Position numbers and translations under genes: made by a program
Shown: positions 1-6,303 of the stretch, one piece after another
Numbering within the stretch: position 1 is the stretch's first letter
Layout: the number at the start of each line of letters is the position of its first letter
Source of the DNA: M55B154 sp964486725
GTDB taxonomy: Bacteria > Spirochaetota > UBA4802 > UB4802
Assembly: GCA_964486725.1 (NCBI GenBank)
Contig: CAZAOK010000145.1
Location: 1-6,557, forward strand
Reading direction: 5' to 3'
DNA length: 6,557 bases
The notes under the pieces: model-generated
What the model was told of the DNA's origin: nothing
The model's database searches: none
The model's input: the letters and a program-made list of their open reading frames with translations, nothing else

Positions 1-45
1 CCCAAGGGGGACTCCTGACTCATTATATTAAATGTCAACACCTGA

Positions 46-62
46 AAATTTCATTGAAATTT
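46..62. repeat. AT-rich inverted repeat (8-bp arms, 1-base centre)
   Basis: AAATTTCA at 46-53 and TGAAATTT at 55-62 are exact reverse complements around a single T. The half-site GAAATTT recurs at 75-81, and a near copy (GAAAATTT) sits at 44-51. Such symmetry can be an operator or part of an AT-rich upstream element. It lies about 200 bases upstream of the candidate promoter, so a direct regulatory role is only a guess. Confidence 0.4.
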
Positions 63-92
63 GTTTTATTACCCGAAATTTAATTCACTCCC

Positions 93-115
93 CATTCCGG
101 AATGAGCCTTTTTTT
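93..115 (+). terminator. Weak terminator-like palindrome followed by T run
   Basis: CATTCCGGAATG (93-104) is a perfect 12-base palindrome. It is followed after four bases (agcc) by seven T residues at 109-115. The hairpin would have only four A/T-rich pairs around a CCGG loop, which is weak for an intrinsic terminator. If real it would end transcription of a plus-strand gene lying left of the window. Confidence 0.25.
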
Positions 116-123
116 AAATAATA

Positions 124-192
124 TTTGCCTTTGCCTTTTTTTCTCTTTTTACTTTTCCTTTTACTTTCCTTATCCTTTCCCTATCCTTTCTT
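124..192. repeat. Polypyrimidine tract with degenerate short repeats
   Basis: This stretch is almost entirely C and T on the plus strand, with only a handful of scattered purines. Internal near-repeats are visible: TATCCTTTC at 171-179 and 182-190, TTTTACTTT-type units around 147-169, and a doubled TTTGCCT around 124-136. It looks like slippage-grown low-complexity DNA rather than coding sequence. No function can be assigned. Confidence 0.6.
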
Positions 193-241
193 TTGCGCCC
201 TTCGCGTTCTTAGCGCCTTTGCGGTAAATTTTTCGCGAAGG
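193..241. repeat. GCG-type intergenic repeat (CGCAAAGGCGC family)
   Basis: Read on the minus strand, 193-225 gives ACCGCAAAGGCGCTAAGAAC and then GCGAAGGGCGCAA. From memory, this wording recurs between genes of many environmental bacteria. The octamer CCTTCGCG at 199-206 returns inverted as CGCGAAGG at 234-241, so the unit has inverted ends about 27 bases apart. No open frame is associated with it. Its mechanism of spread is not known to me. Confidence 0.55.
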
Positions 242-247
242 AAAATT
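227..247 (+). promoter_or_regulatory. Hairpin just upstream of the candidate kinase-gene promoter
   Basis: AATTTTTC (227-234) pairs with GGAAAATT (240-247), giving eight pairs including one G-T wobble, around the loop GCGAA. The centre contains the perfect palindrome TTCGCGAA (232-239). It ends one base before the candidate -35 element, where a regulator could bind. It partly overlaps the GCG-type repeat, so it may be only a by-product of that repeat. Confidence 0.3.
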
Positions 248-248
248 C

Positions 249-277
249 TTGATCTATTTAAAGGCTGAATGTAATAT
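249..277 (+). promoter_or_regulatory. Candidate sigma70-type promoter for the kinase-like gene
   Basis: TTGATC (249-254) and TAATAT (272-277) are separated by 17 bases. Each matches four of six consensus positions. Transcription would start near 284, leaving a leader of about 38 bases before the ATG at 322. This is the best-spaced pair seen in the upstream region, but the matches are modest. Confidence 0.35.
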
Positions 278-321
278 CACATATGAAAACGGCTTGAAAC
301 TTTGTACGTGTCCGGGGAAGG

Positions 322-1431
322 ATGAAGAATATACTGAACCTTGCCGATTGCTTTTCCGTGATGATGAATTACCTGCACGAAGGGGTTCTCATTGTTGACA
401 ATGAAAGCAGTATTATCGATTTAAACATTTCAGCACGCAAAATGATGGGTAATAACGGTGAATTACAGCGGGGAGATTCGCTGCTGGACAGAATCCCCCG
501 GCGAAACCGCAAGCTGAGAGACCTCATATTAAAAACCTCCAACATCATGGAGAACGTGTACGAGCAGCCGGTAACCTTCAATGGTTCGGGCAAAACTGCC
601 AAACTGGTTGTCACCATCATCCACGCTGAAACAAGCGATGACACACCATCAGCCTATCGAATGATACTCTTGCATGATACCACCCGGCTGTGGAAAATGC
701 ACAGGGAACAGCGTGAGTTGATACGGCAGATAAAGAAAAATTACACTGACCACCTTGAATCGTTGAAGCAGATCGCCGACAACGTCGCCCACGAGGTTCG
801 CAACCCCCTTGTTTCAATCGGCGGGTATGCCAACCTTCTCTTAAGAAAATGCGAAGAAGGTGGGGACTGGGAAGAAACGAAAAAATACCTGGAATACATA
901 AAACAGGATGCCGAACGCCTCAACCAGCTTACCTCCATGGTAGAAGAATACTCAGATATCAAGGATATGCGGTTATCTGAAATACACCTTGACTCTTTCC
1001 TCAATGAAATGATTGAGCGGTTGACCCTGAGCACGGCAGGAAAAGACATTTCCATTGAAAACAACATAGACCATGAAACCGGATGTTCCCTTTTTATCGA
1101 TCAGAAAAAAATGAATACCGCCCTCACCAACCTGCTGAATTTTGCCGCTGTAAATTGTGAGAAAGGATCACGCGTGTGCATATCCCGGCATTTTAATGCA
1201 TTCGAGGCAAGCATCATCATCAGCTTCGAATCAGGCGAGTTCATGAAAGACTCGGTGCAGTTTATATTCGATCCATTTCACCCGGGTAGCACGGCCACGT
1301 CAAACTTCGACATGGCGGTGGCCCAGAGAATAGTCATTCTTCACGGGGGAATCATCTATCCAGCGGTTTCAGGAAACACCGTTACCTTCAGGGTCACCAT
1401 TCCCAGGGAAAAACGAAGCCGGGAGGAATAG
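322..1431 (+). CDS. PAS domain histidine-kinase-like protein with degenerate ATPase domain
   Basis: The 369-residue product has no signal peptide or membrane segment, so it should be cytosolic. Residues ~10-125 look like a PAS sensor fold (EGVLIVDNESSIIDLN near 20-35). A charged, probably coiled-coil linker spans ~121-155. A HisKA dimerisation domain follows (~148-211) with an intact H box, AHEVRNPLVSIGGYA, and phospho-acceptor His157. Residues ~218-363 align with a HATPase_c domain but its motifs are eroded: the second N-box Asn is Phe274, DxGxG reads ESGEF (303-307), and the GTGLGL-like G2 box reads TSNFDM (326-331). The F box FDPF (316-319) and the HGG segment (341-343) remain. E158 and N161 retain the ExxN pattern linked to phosphatase activity in HisKA proteins. 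I infer weak or no kinase activity. No response regulator is nearby. The ATG at 322 follows GGGGAAGG with almost no spacing. An in-frame stop at 295-297 blocks extension, and 361 is a fallback start. Confidence 0.88.
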   Translation: MKNILNLADCFSVMMNYLHEGVLIVDNESSIIDLNISARKMMGNNGELQRGDSLLDRIPRRNRKLRDLILKTSNIMENVYEQPVTFNGSGKTAKLVVTIIHAETSDDTPSAYRMILLHDTTRLWKMHREQRELIRQIKKNYTDHLESLKQIADNVAHEVRNPLVSIGGYANLLLRKCEEGGDWEETKKYLEYIKQDAERLNQLTSMVEEYSDIKDMRLSEIHLDSFLNEMIERLTLSTAGKDISIENNIDHETGCSLFIDQKKMNTALTNLLNFAAVNCEKGSRVCISRHFNAFEASIIISFESGEFMKDSVQFIFDPFHPGSTATSNFDMAVAQRIVILHGGIIYPAVSGNTVTFRVTIPREKRSREE

Positions 1432-1439
1432 AGAGGCAG

Positions 1440-1460
1440 TGACGGGTAACGGGTGACGGG
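1440..1460. repeat. Tandem heptamer TGACGGG/TAACGGG between convergent genes
   Basis: Three seven-base units sit head to tail: TGACGGG (1440-1446), TAACGGG (1447-1453) and TGACGGG (1454-1460). They run into GGGTACCC, a palindrome at 1458-1465. The array fills most of the 38-base gap between the kinase-like stop and the hemL stop. No clear hairpin plus T run is present here for either gene, so this is not an obvious bidirectional terminator. Confidence 0.6.
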
Positions 1461-1469
1461 TACCCCCCT

Positions 1470-2774
1470 TTAGTCAGAGCTGAACACCACCTCAAGTGAT
1501 TCTGCAATGGCTGTTGCGGTCTTCTCCAGGTCTTCGTCTGAATGTTTCACCGATAAAAAACCCACCTCGAAGCCGGACGGTGACAGATATACTCCCCTCT
1601 CTAACATCTCGTTGTGGAACACGGCGAATTGCTGCATGTTGCTCTCTTTTACCTGGTCAACGGTGCTGACCCGGTTAAGGGAGTTAAAATAAATAGCGAA
1701 GATAGACCCCAGCTGCTGAAAAAGCACCCTGCCTTTATATGTTTCAATAGTGGCTGACAGCAACTCTTTAAAATGGCCGGCTTTTTTCTCCAAAACGGTA
1801 TACGCGTCATCCCTGAAGAGTTTACCCAGGGTTGCTATACCCGCGGCCATGGCCAGCGGGTTACCGGCAAGGGTTCCCGCCTGGTACACCGGTCCATCAG
1901 GTGCCACCTTGGCCATGATCTCTTTCTTGCCGCCATACGCGCCAACTGAAAGGCCACCGCCGATTATTTTACCAAGGGTGGTAAGGTCCGCCTGCACCCC
2001 CATGTACTCCTGGGCTCCCCCCCTGGCCAGGCGAAATCCCGTGATCACCTCGTCAAAGATGAGCACAACGCCGTAGCTGTCACAGAGTTCCCGCACTTTC
2101 TGCAGGTAGCCCTCATCGGGGAGAATAAGGCCCAGGTTACACGGCACAGGCTCCATGATACAGGCCGCCACCTGGTCGCCTGACTCTTTCAGCACTTTCT
2201 CAAGCTGTGCTATATCATTATAGGGAACCACCATGGTGTCCTTGGCATTGTCGCGATTCACACCCGCAGAGTCGGGAGTACCGAAGGTGGCAAGCCCCGA
2301 CCCCGCCGCCACGAGAAGATAATCAGCATGTCCATGGTAACAGCCGTCAAACTTGATTATCTTTTCCCGGCCGGTATACCCGCGGGCCAGGCGTATGGCA
2401 CTCATGGTTGCCTCGGTTCCCGAATTCACGAAACGAACCTTCTCCATGCCGGGATAGGAGTCGACAACCAGCCTTGCCAGTTCAACCTCGAAACGGTGGG
2501 GTGTACCAAAACTTGTACCCAGCGTGGCTGCATCCCGCACCGCCTTTATCACCTCGTCATCGGCATGACCAAGAATAAGGGGCCCCCATGACATACAGTA
2601 GTCAATGAATTCATTCCCGTCCTCATCGAAGATATGGGCACCTTCCCCCTTCTTCATGAACAACGGATGCCCCATCACCGACCGAAACGCCCGCACGGGA
2701 GAATTAACCCCCCCCGGCAGATACTGAACAGCTTCCTTATACAATTTTTCTGATCTTTCTTTTATAATTCCCAT
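1470..2774 (-). CDS. hemL: Glutamate-1-semialdehyde 2,1-aminomutase
   Basis: This cytosolic PLP enzyme converts glutamate-1-semialdehyde to 5-aminolevulinate, the last step of the C5 route. The 434-residue length matches the family. The N-terminal LPGGVNSPVRAF (19-30), the cofactor phosphate loop NSGTEATM (117-124), YHGHAD (146-151) and DEVITGFR (241-248) are all present. LGKIIGGG (267-274) places the PLP Schiff-base lysine at Lys269, and GTLAGNPLAMAAG (300-312) follows. Small departures from the usual wording are PVPCNLG (209-215, normally PVAGNMG) and GLSVGAYGG (274-282, normally GLPVGAYGG). Neither removes a known catalytic residue. A good ribosome site (2781-2787) fixes the ATG start. It is the distal gene of the hem operon, 55 bases after hemB, and a terminator-like hairpin in that gap may lower its expression. 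Confidence 0.97.
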   Translation of the reverse strand: MGIIKERSEKLYKEAVQYLPGGVNSPVRAFRSVMGHPLFMKKGEGAHIFDEDGNEFIDYCMSWGPLILGHADDEVIKAVRDAATLGTSFGTPHRFEVELARLVVDSYPGMEKVRFVNSGTEATMSAIRLARGYTGREKIIKFDGCYHGHADYLLVAAGSGLATFGTPDSAGVNRDNAKDTMVVPYNDIAQLEKVLKESGDQVAACIMEPVPCNLGLILPDEGYLQKVRELCDSYGVVLIFDEVITGFRLARGGAQEYMGVQADLTTLGKIIGGGLSVGAYGGKKEIMAKVAPDGPVYQAGTLAGNPLAMAAGIATLGKLFRDDAYTVLEKKAGHFKELLSATIETYKGRVLFQQLGSIFAIYFNSLNRVSTVDQVKESNMQQFAVFHNEMLERGVYLSPSGFEVGFLSVKHSDEDLEKTATAIAESLEVVFSSD

Positions 2775-2780
2775 GAATGT

Positions 2781-2787
2781 CTCTCCT
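2781..2787 (-). promoter_or_regulatory. Ribosome binding site of hemL
   Basis: On the minus strand AGGAGAG lies six bases before the hemL ATG. It is the clearest Shine-Dalgarno sequence in the window and supports the start at 2774. It would allow independent initiation even though hemL is separated from hemB. Confidence 0.7.
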
Positions 2788-2794
2788 GTGCCGT

Positions 2795-2822
2795 AAAAAA
2801 TTCACCACAGAGTCTCAGTGGT
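2795..2822 (-). terminator. Terminator-like hairpin between hemB and hemL
   Basis: Seven bases past the hemB stop, the minus strand reads ACCAC, a nine-base interior, then GTGGT (2822 to 2804). After three bases comes a run of six T (2800-2795). GAG and CTC inside the interior could extend the stem imperfectly. The hairpin is made from a fragment of the CACAGAG repeat (TCACCACAGAG at 2802-2812, also found at 6318-6328). The stem is short, so partial termination or attenuation is more likely than a full stop. Confidence 0.35.
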
Positions 2823-2829
2823 TCTATTT

Positions 2830-3804
2830 TCATCCCCACCAGCGGTTTTTCAGTATGTCCCTGGTGTGGTATGATATGATCATGTCCGCGCCGGCCCTGA
2901 AGATCGAGGTGAGTATTTCGGTTACCAGTGCCTGTTCGTCACCATACCCCATCTTTGCCGAGGCCTTGACCATCGAATATTCGCCGCTGACGTTATAGGC
3001 GCAAACAGGCACGTCAACGATGTTTTTCACACGGTTGATCACGTCAAGGTAGGACAGGGCTGGTTTCACCATCACGATGTCAGCCCCCTCGTCGATATCC
3101 AGCAGCACCTCACGTTCGGCCTCGACGGCGTTTCGCGAGTCCATCTGGTAACTTCGCCGGTCACCGAACTGCGGCGCGCTGCCGGCGGCGTCCCTGAAGG
3201 GCCCGTAAAAGGCAGAGGCATACTTGGCCGAATATGCCATTATGGGTACGTCCTGGTAACCCTGCCTGTCCAGTTCTTCACGAATGGAACCAACCCTGCC
3301 GTCCATCATGTCCGAGGGCGCGACCATGTCCGCACCGGCATGGGCATGGGACACGGCGGTTTTTGCCAGCAGTTCAAGTGAGGGGTCATTGAGCACCTTC
3401 CCCTCCTGCACCACCCCGCAATGCCCGTGATCCATGTATTCACACAGGCAGACATCGGTTATCACCGTCAGCCCGGGAAAGTTCTTCTTCAGTAACCGCA
3501 CCGCCTCCTGCACGATGCCGTGCTCGTCAAAGGCGCCGGTGGCGATGTCGTCTTTCTGCGCGGGTATGCCGAAAAGCAGCACTGTTCGCACGCCAAGTTC
3601 CATGTCGGCTTTCACGTCCTGCATTAAAAGATCGGGGGACACCCTCTCTATTCCGGGCATGGATGGGATGGCCTCACGTGTATTCCCGGCTTCAACCACG
3701 AAGTATGGCATGATAAGCTTATTGTAATCGGGCCTGGTTTCGGCTACCATGTCACGCATTGTTGCCGTTGACCGCAGGCGTCTTGGCCGCCACAATATGT
3801 CCAT
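2830..3804 (-). CDS. hemB: Delta-aminolevulinic acid dehydratase (porphobilinogen synthase)
   Basis: It condenses two 5-aminolevulinate molecules into porphobilinogen in the cytosol. The 324-residue length is typical. The active-site zinc motif is complete: DVCLCEYMDHGHCG (117-130) supplies Cys119, Cys121 and Cys129, which marks the zinc-dependent type rather than the aspartate-rich magnesium type. The two Schiff-base lysines are Lys194 in YSAKYASAFYGPFRDA and Lys247 in VMVKPALSYLDVI. The N-terminal RPRRLR and the C-terminal GADMIISYHTRD are also conserved. GGAGGG on the minus strand (3810-3815) lies five bases before the ATG and supports this start. It begins 23 bases after the cobA-hemD stop, consistent with a shared transcript. 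Confidence 0.98.
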   Translation of the reverse strand: MDILWRPRRLRSTATMRDMVAETRPDYNKLIMPYFVVEAGNTREAIPSMPGIERVSPDLLMQDVKADMELGVRTVLLFGIPAQKDDIATGAFDEHGIVQEAVRLLKKNFPGLTVITDVCLCEYMDHGHCGVVQEGKVLNDPSLELLAKTAVSHAHAGADMVAPSDMMDGRVGSIREELDRQGYQDVPIMAYSAKYASAFYGPFRDAAGSAPQFGDRRSYQMDSRNAVEAEREVLLDIDEGADIVMVKPALSYLDVINRVKNIVDVPVCAYNVSGEYSMVKASAKMGYGDEQALVTEILTSIFRAGADMIISYHTRDILKNRWWG

Positions 3805-3827
3805 GTGATCCCTCCGGTTCGGGTAAT

Positions 3828-5327
3828 TTATGATTTCAATCGTTTGTTTTCGTATTCTATTATGGATTCAACCAGTCCGTCAATGGTATAGGTGCCTGCT
3901 TCAATTTCAGGGTCGTACCCGTGTTCACGAACGGTTTCGGCGGTAACGGGGCCGATACATGCCAGCACCGCGTCGGTGTCGGGCACCAGCGAAAAGAAAT
4001 TCCGGGCGGTTGACGAACTGGTAAATGTGATCATATCCGCACCCGAGATGTGCACCATGGTTTCCCCGTCGATCTTAAGAGGGAGGGTTGCGTCGTATAT
4101 ATGCACACGCTCAACCCTGGCACCCTGCTTTCGCAGGCCGTCGGTTAGGGCCATGCGTGCCGATTGCGAGCAGGGAAGCAGCACCTGCTGGTTCTCAAGA
4201 TTTTCGCCGGCGAAGGCCTCAACCAGCGCCTCTGCCACGTACTCACCTGGAACAAGATCGGGGACAATTGCATACGCCTCACACTCTCTGGCAGTTGCGG
4301 GACCAATGGCGGCGATTCTGGTATCTGCCAGGGCCCTGGCGTCACGTCCGGTTGCCCTGAGTTCTTCGAAGAATATCTGCACGGCATTTTGCGAGGTGAA
4401 CACCACCCAGTTGAAATCCTTCAGCCTTTTAAAGGCGTCATGAAGGGGAGACATGTCGGGCATCTTCTCTATGATAATGGTTGGAAATTCTATCACGTCG
4501 GCACCCAGCCGGCGAAGGGCGCCGGACAGCTTTGACGCCTGTGTGCGGGTGCGGGTTACCACGATTCGCCTGCCAAACAACGGCAGCGTGTCAAACCAGC
4601 GCAGGGTCTCACGCAACTGCACCACCTTGCCTACCACGATTATGGCAGGCGGTTTCATACCGATCTCCACCACCCTCGCGCCGATGTCCGCAAGGGTGCC
4701 TGTTGCCACCTGCTGCCGGGGGGTGGTTCCCCAGGTTACGATGGCCACGGGGGTATCGGCGGGAAAGTTTTTCTTCTCTATTAGCTGTGTGCTGATGTGG
4801 GCAAGGTTTTTCATTCCCATTAAAAATGTATAGGTTCGCTCGGGATCATAGGCGGGGAAGTTCACGTCCTCGTCCACGCTGTCATCACGCCGGTGACCGG
4901 TGATCACCTCTACCGCGTTGGCGTAATCACGATGGGTGAGAGGTATCCCCGCGTAGGCGGGTGCCGAATAGAACGACGATATGCCGGGTATCACGGCGAA
5001 AGGAATTCCCGCCTTCACAAGGTCTTCGGCTTCTTCACCGCCCCGTCCGAATATATAGGGGTCGCCCCCTTTCAGGCGAACCACCGTCTTTCCTTCGTTT
5101 GCTTTTTCAACGATAAGCCTGTTTATCTCTTCCTGTGTGAGGGTATGGTCACTTCCCTGTTTGCCCACGTATATCTTTTCACAGCTATACGCGTTCACGA
5201 TCTCAGGGCTTGCAAGGTAATCATATATTATACAGTCGGCCCCCGCCATCGCGTCCAGAGCTTTTCGGGTGATCAGGTCGGGGTCTCCGGGGCCTGCACC
5301 CGCCAGGTATACAAATCCTTTTTTCAT
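3828..5327 (-). CDS. cobA-hemD: Uroporphyrinogen-III C-methyltransferase / uroporphyrinogen-III synthase fusion
   Basis: The 499-residue protein joins two enzymes. Residues ~4-240 are an SAM-dependent uroporphyrinogen-III methyltransferase making precorrin-2: GAGPGDPDLIT (10-20), VRLKGGDPYIFGRGGEE (83-99), VIPGISS (112-118), THRDYA (131-136), and VTWGTTPRQQVATGTL (197-212). Residues ~252-492 are uroporphyrinogen-III synthase, which closes hydroxymethylbilane with inversion of ring D: RRIVVTRTRTQASKL (253-267), VVFTSQNAV (308-316), IAAIGPATA (338-346), TFTSSSTARNFF (434-445), and IGPVTAETVREHG (458-470). The ATG overlaps the hemC stop by four bases (ATGA). The nearest AAGGAG is about 13 bases away, so coupled translation is likely. 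Fusions of this order are known in clostridia, leptospires and sulfate reducers. There is no CysG-type precorrin-2 dehydrogenase or ferrochelatase domain. Confidence 0.96.
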   Translation of the reverse strand: MKKGFVYLAGAGPGDPDLITRKALDAMAGADCIIYDYLASPEIVNAYSCEKIYVGKQGSDHTLTQEEINRLIVEKANEGKTVVRLKGGDPYIFGRGGEEAEDLVKAGIPFAVIPGISSFYSAPAYAGIPLTHRDYANAVEVITGHRRDDSVDEDVNFPAYDPERTYTFLMGMKNLAHISTQLIEKKNFPADTPVAIVTWGTTPRQQVATGTLADIGARVVEIGMKPPAIIVVGKVVQLRETLRWFDTLPLFGRRIVVTRTRTQASKLSGALRRLGADVIEFPTIIIEKMPDMSPLHDAFKRLKDFNWVVFTSQNAVQIFFEELRATGRDARALADTRIAAIGPATARECEAYAIVPDLVPGEYVAEALVEAFAGENLENQQVLLPCSQSARMALTDGLRKQGARVERVHIYDATLPLKIDGETMVHISGADMITFTSSSTARNFFSLVPDTDAVLACIGPVTAETVREHGYDPEIEAGTYTIDGLVESIIEYENKRLKS

Positions 5328-6223
5328 ATCAGCCCGTCTGCTCCTTCCTGTTTCATTTGTTCAGCCAGCTCTATGCCAAGCTGCTCTGGGTCATCACCGG
5401 TAACCGTCTTTCTCAAAAGCTTGGATCCGTCGGTGGCGGCGACCACCCCGGTGAGATGGATTTTCTGCATGTTCATGTAGGCATAAGCTCCAACCGGAAT
5501 ATGACATCCTCCACCAAAACGCTGCAGAAAATACCGTTCAGAGGATACGGTGAGCACCGTTTCCCTGTGGTTAAACCCGGTAACCGCCTCGATCACATCT
5601 TCGTCCCCCCTTCGCACCTGTATGGCAAGGGCACCCTGGCCCGGTGCGGGGATGAAGAAACTGTAGGGCAGCACGTATTTCACCAGTTGTGAAAGGTCAA
5701 CTTCTATTCTCTTTATTCCGGCGGTTGCCAGCACTATGGCATCAAACTGTCCCTCCCGCAATTTGCGAAGCCTGGTGGTAACGTTTCCCCGTATGGGCTC
5801 CACCACCAGGGATGGCATAACATGCTTCAGCTGCGCCATACGCCTGAGTGAACTGGTGCCCACAACGGCCCCCTCGTGCAGGGGAAAACCGTGTCCCTCC
5901 CTGAATGAGTTTTGTTTTACCACCAGGGTGTCAGAGGGGTCTTCACGAACCGTTATGGCGGCTACCACCAATCCATCAACTTCTTCGGTGGGAAGGTCTT
6001 TCATGGAATGCACCGCAATATCAATCCGGTTGTCAAGCAGTGCATCCTCGATCTCCTTGGTAAAAAAGCCCTTTCCCTCCATCTTGTCAAAAGAGACGTT
6101 CTGTATCCTGTCACCCCGGGTCTTGATCACCTCGATACGGGCACGGTCACGTCCCAGCAGATCGGCAACGTAATTGGCCTGCCACATGGCAAGCTCGCTT
6201 CCCCTTGTTCCAATTGTAAACAT
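5324..6223 (-). CDS. hemC: Hydroxymethylbilane synthase (porphobilinogen deaminase)
   Basis: It polymerises four porphobilinogens into hydroxymethylbilane on a covalently bound dipyrromethane cofactor. Numbered from the ATG at 6223 (299 residues), IGTRGSELAMWQA begins at residue 4. The catalytic Asp is in HSMKDLPTEE (72-81). GTSSLRR (122-128), RGNVTTRLRKL (145-155) and PAPGQGALAIQ (192-202) follow. GGGCHIPVGAYA (237-248) carries the cofactor-binding Cys240. The frame also has an ATG at 6259 that would add MERENTLNWNEI. I prefer 6223 because the family normally begins a few residues before IGTRG, and the candidate promoter would start transcription inside the longer version. Neither start has a strong ribosome site (GGAA seven bases before 6223). 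It is the first gene of the visible operon. No hemA lies directly upstream. Confidence 0.95.
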   Translation of the reverse strand: MFTIGTRGSELAMWQANYVADLLGRDRARIEVIKTRGDRIQNVSFDKMEGKGFFTKEIEDALLDNRIDIAVHSMKDLPTEEVDGLVVAAITVREDPSDTLVVKQNSFREGHGFPLHEGAVVGTSSLRRMAQLKHVMPSLVVEPIRGNVTTRLRKLREGQFDAIVLATAGIKRIEVDLSQLVKYVLPYSFFIPAPGQGALAIQVRRGDEDVIEAVTGFNHRETVLTVSSERYFLQRFGGGCHIPVGAYAYMNMQKIHLTGVVAATDGSKLLRKTVTGDDPEQLGIELAEQMKQEGADGLI

Positions 6224-6257
6224 TATTTCATTCCAGTTTAAAGTATTTTCTCTTTCC

Positions 6258-6287
6258 ATTCTGCTATCCCGAGGGGGTTCCTGTCAA
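6258..6287 (-). promoter_or_regulatory. Candidate promoter of the hem operon
   Basis: On the minus strand a perfect TTGACA (6287-6282) is followed after 18 bases by CAGAAT (6263-6258), which matches four of six -10 positions. Transcription would begin near 6250, downstream of the ATG at 6259, which favours the hemC start at 6223. The -10 is poor, so this rests mainly on the perfect -35. Confidence 0.3.
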
Positions 6288-6303
6288 TAAACAATCTTCT
6301 GTT

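Larger units (their letters stand above)
1..321. other. Non-coding region upstream of the kinase-like gene
   Basis: No convincing gene lies here. From base 1 the first frame reads five codons and then TGA at 16-18, so the tail of an upstream plus-strand gene could end there, but this is too short to support. The stretch is AT-rich at the left, pyrimidine-rich in the middle (about 125-196) and GCG-rich at 193-241. It holds inverted repeats, a weak terminator-like site and a candidate promoter, each listed separately. No tRNA, small RNA or riboswitch fold was recognised. Confidence 0.7.

Noticed and set aside
1..18. Possible tail of an upstream plus-strand gene ending at TGA 16-18
   Set aside because: Only five codons are visible and another frame is open further, so nothing distinguishes it from chance.
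1432..1469. Bidirectional terminator between the convergent genes
   Set aside because: GGGTACCC is palindromic but too short to form a useful stem, and there is no T run on either side of adequate length.
3892..4443. 183-codon plus-strand open frame
   Set aside because: It lies wholly antisense to the well-supported HemD domain, shows no recognisable motif and reflects the codon bias of the real gene.
4893..5480. 195-codon plus-strand open frame
   Set aside because: It runs antisense across the cobA-hemD start and hemC end, both of which carry clear family motifs; it has no recognisable domain.
5324..6259. Longer hemC starting at the ATG at 6259
   Set aside because: The extra 12 residues are not typical of the family, there is no better ribosome site, and the candidate promoter would start transcription downstream of it; kept as an alternative only.
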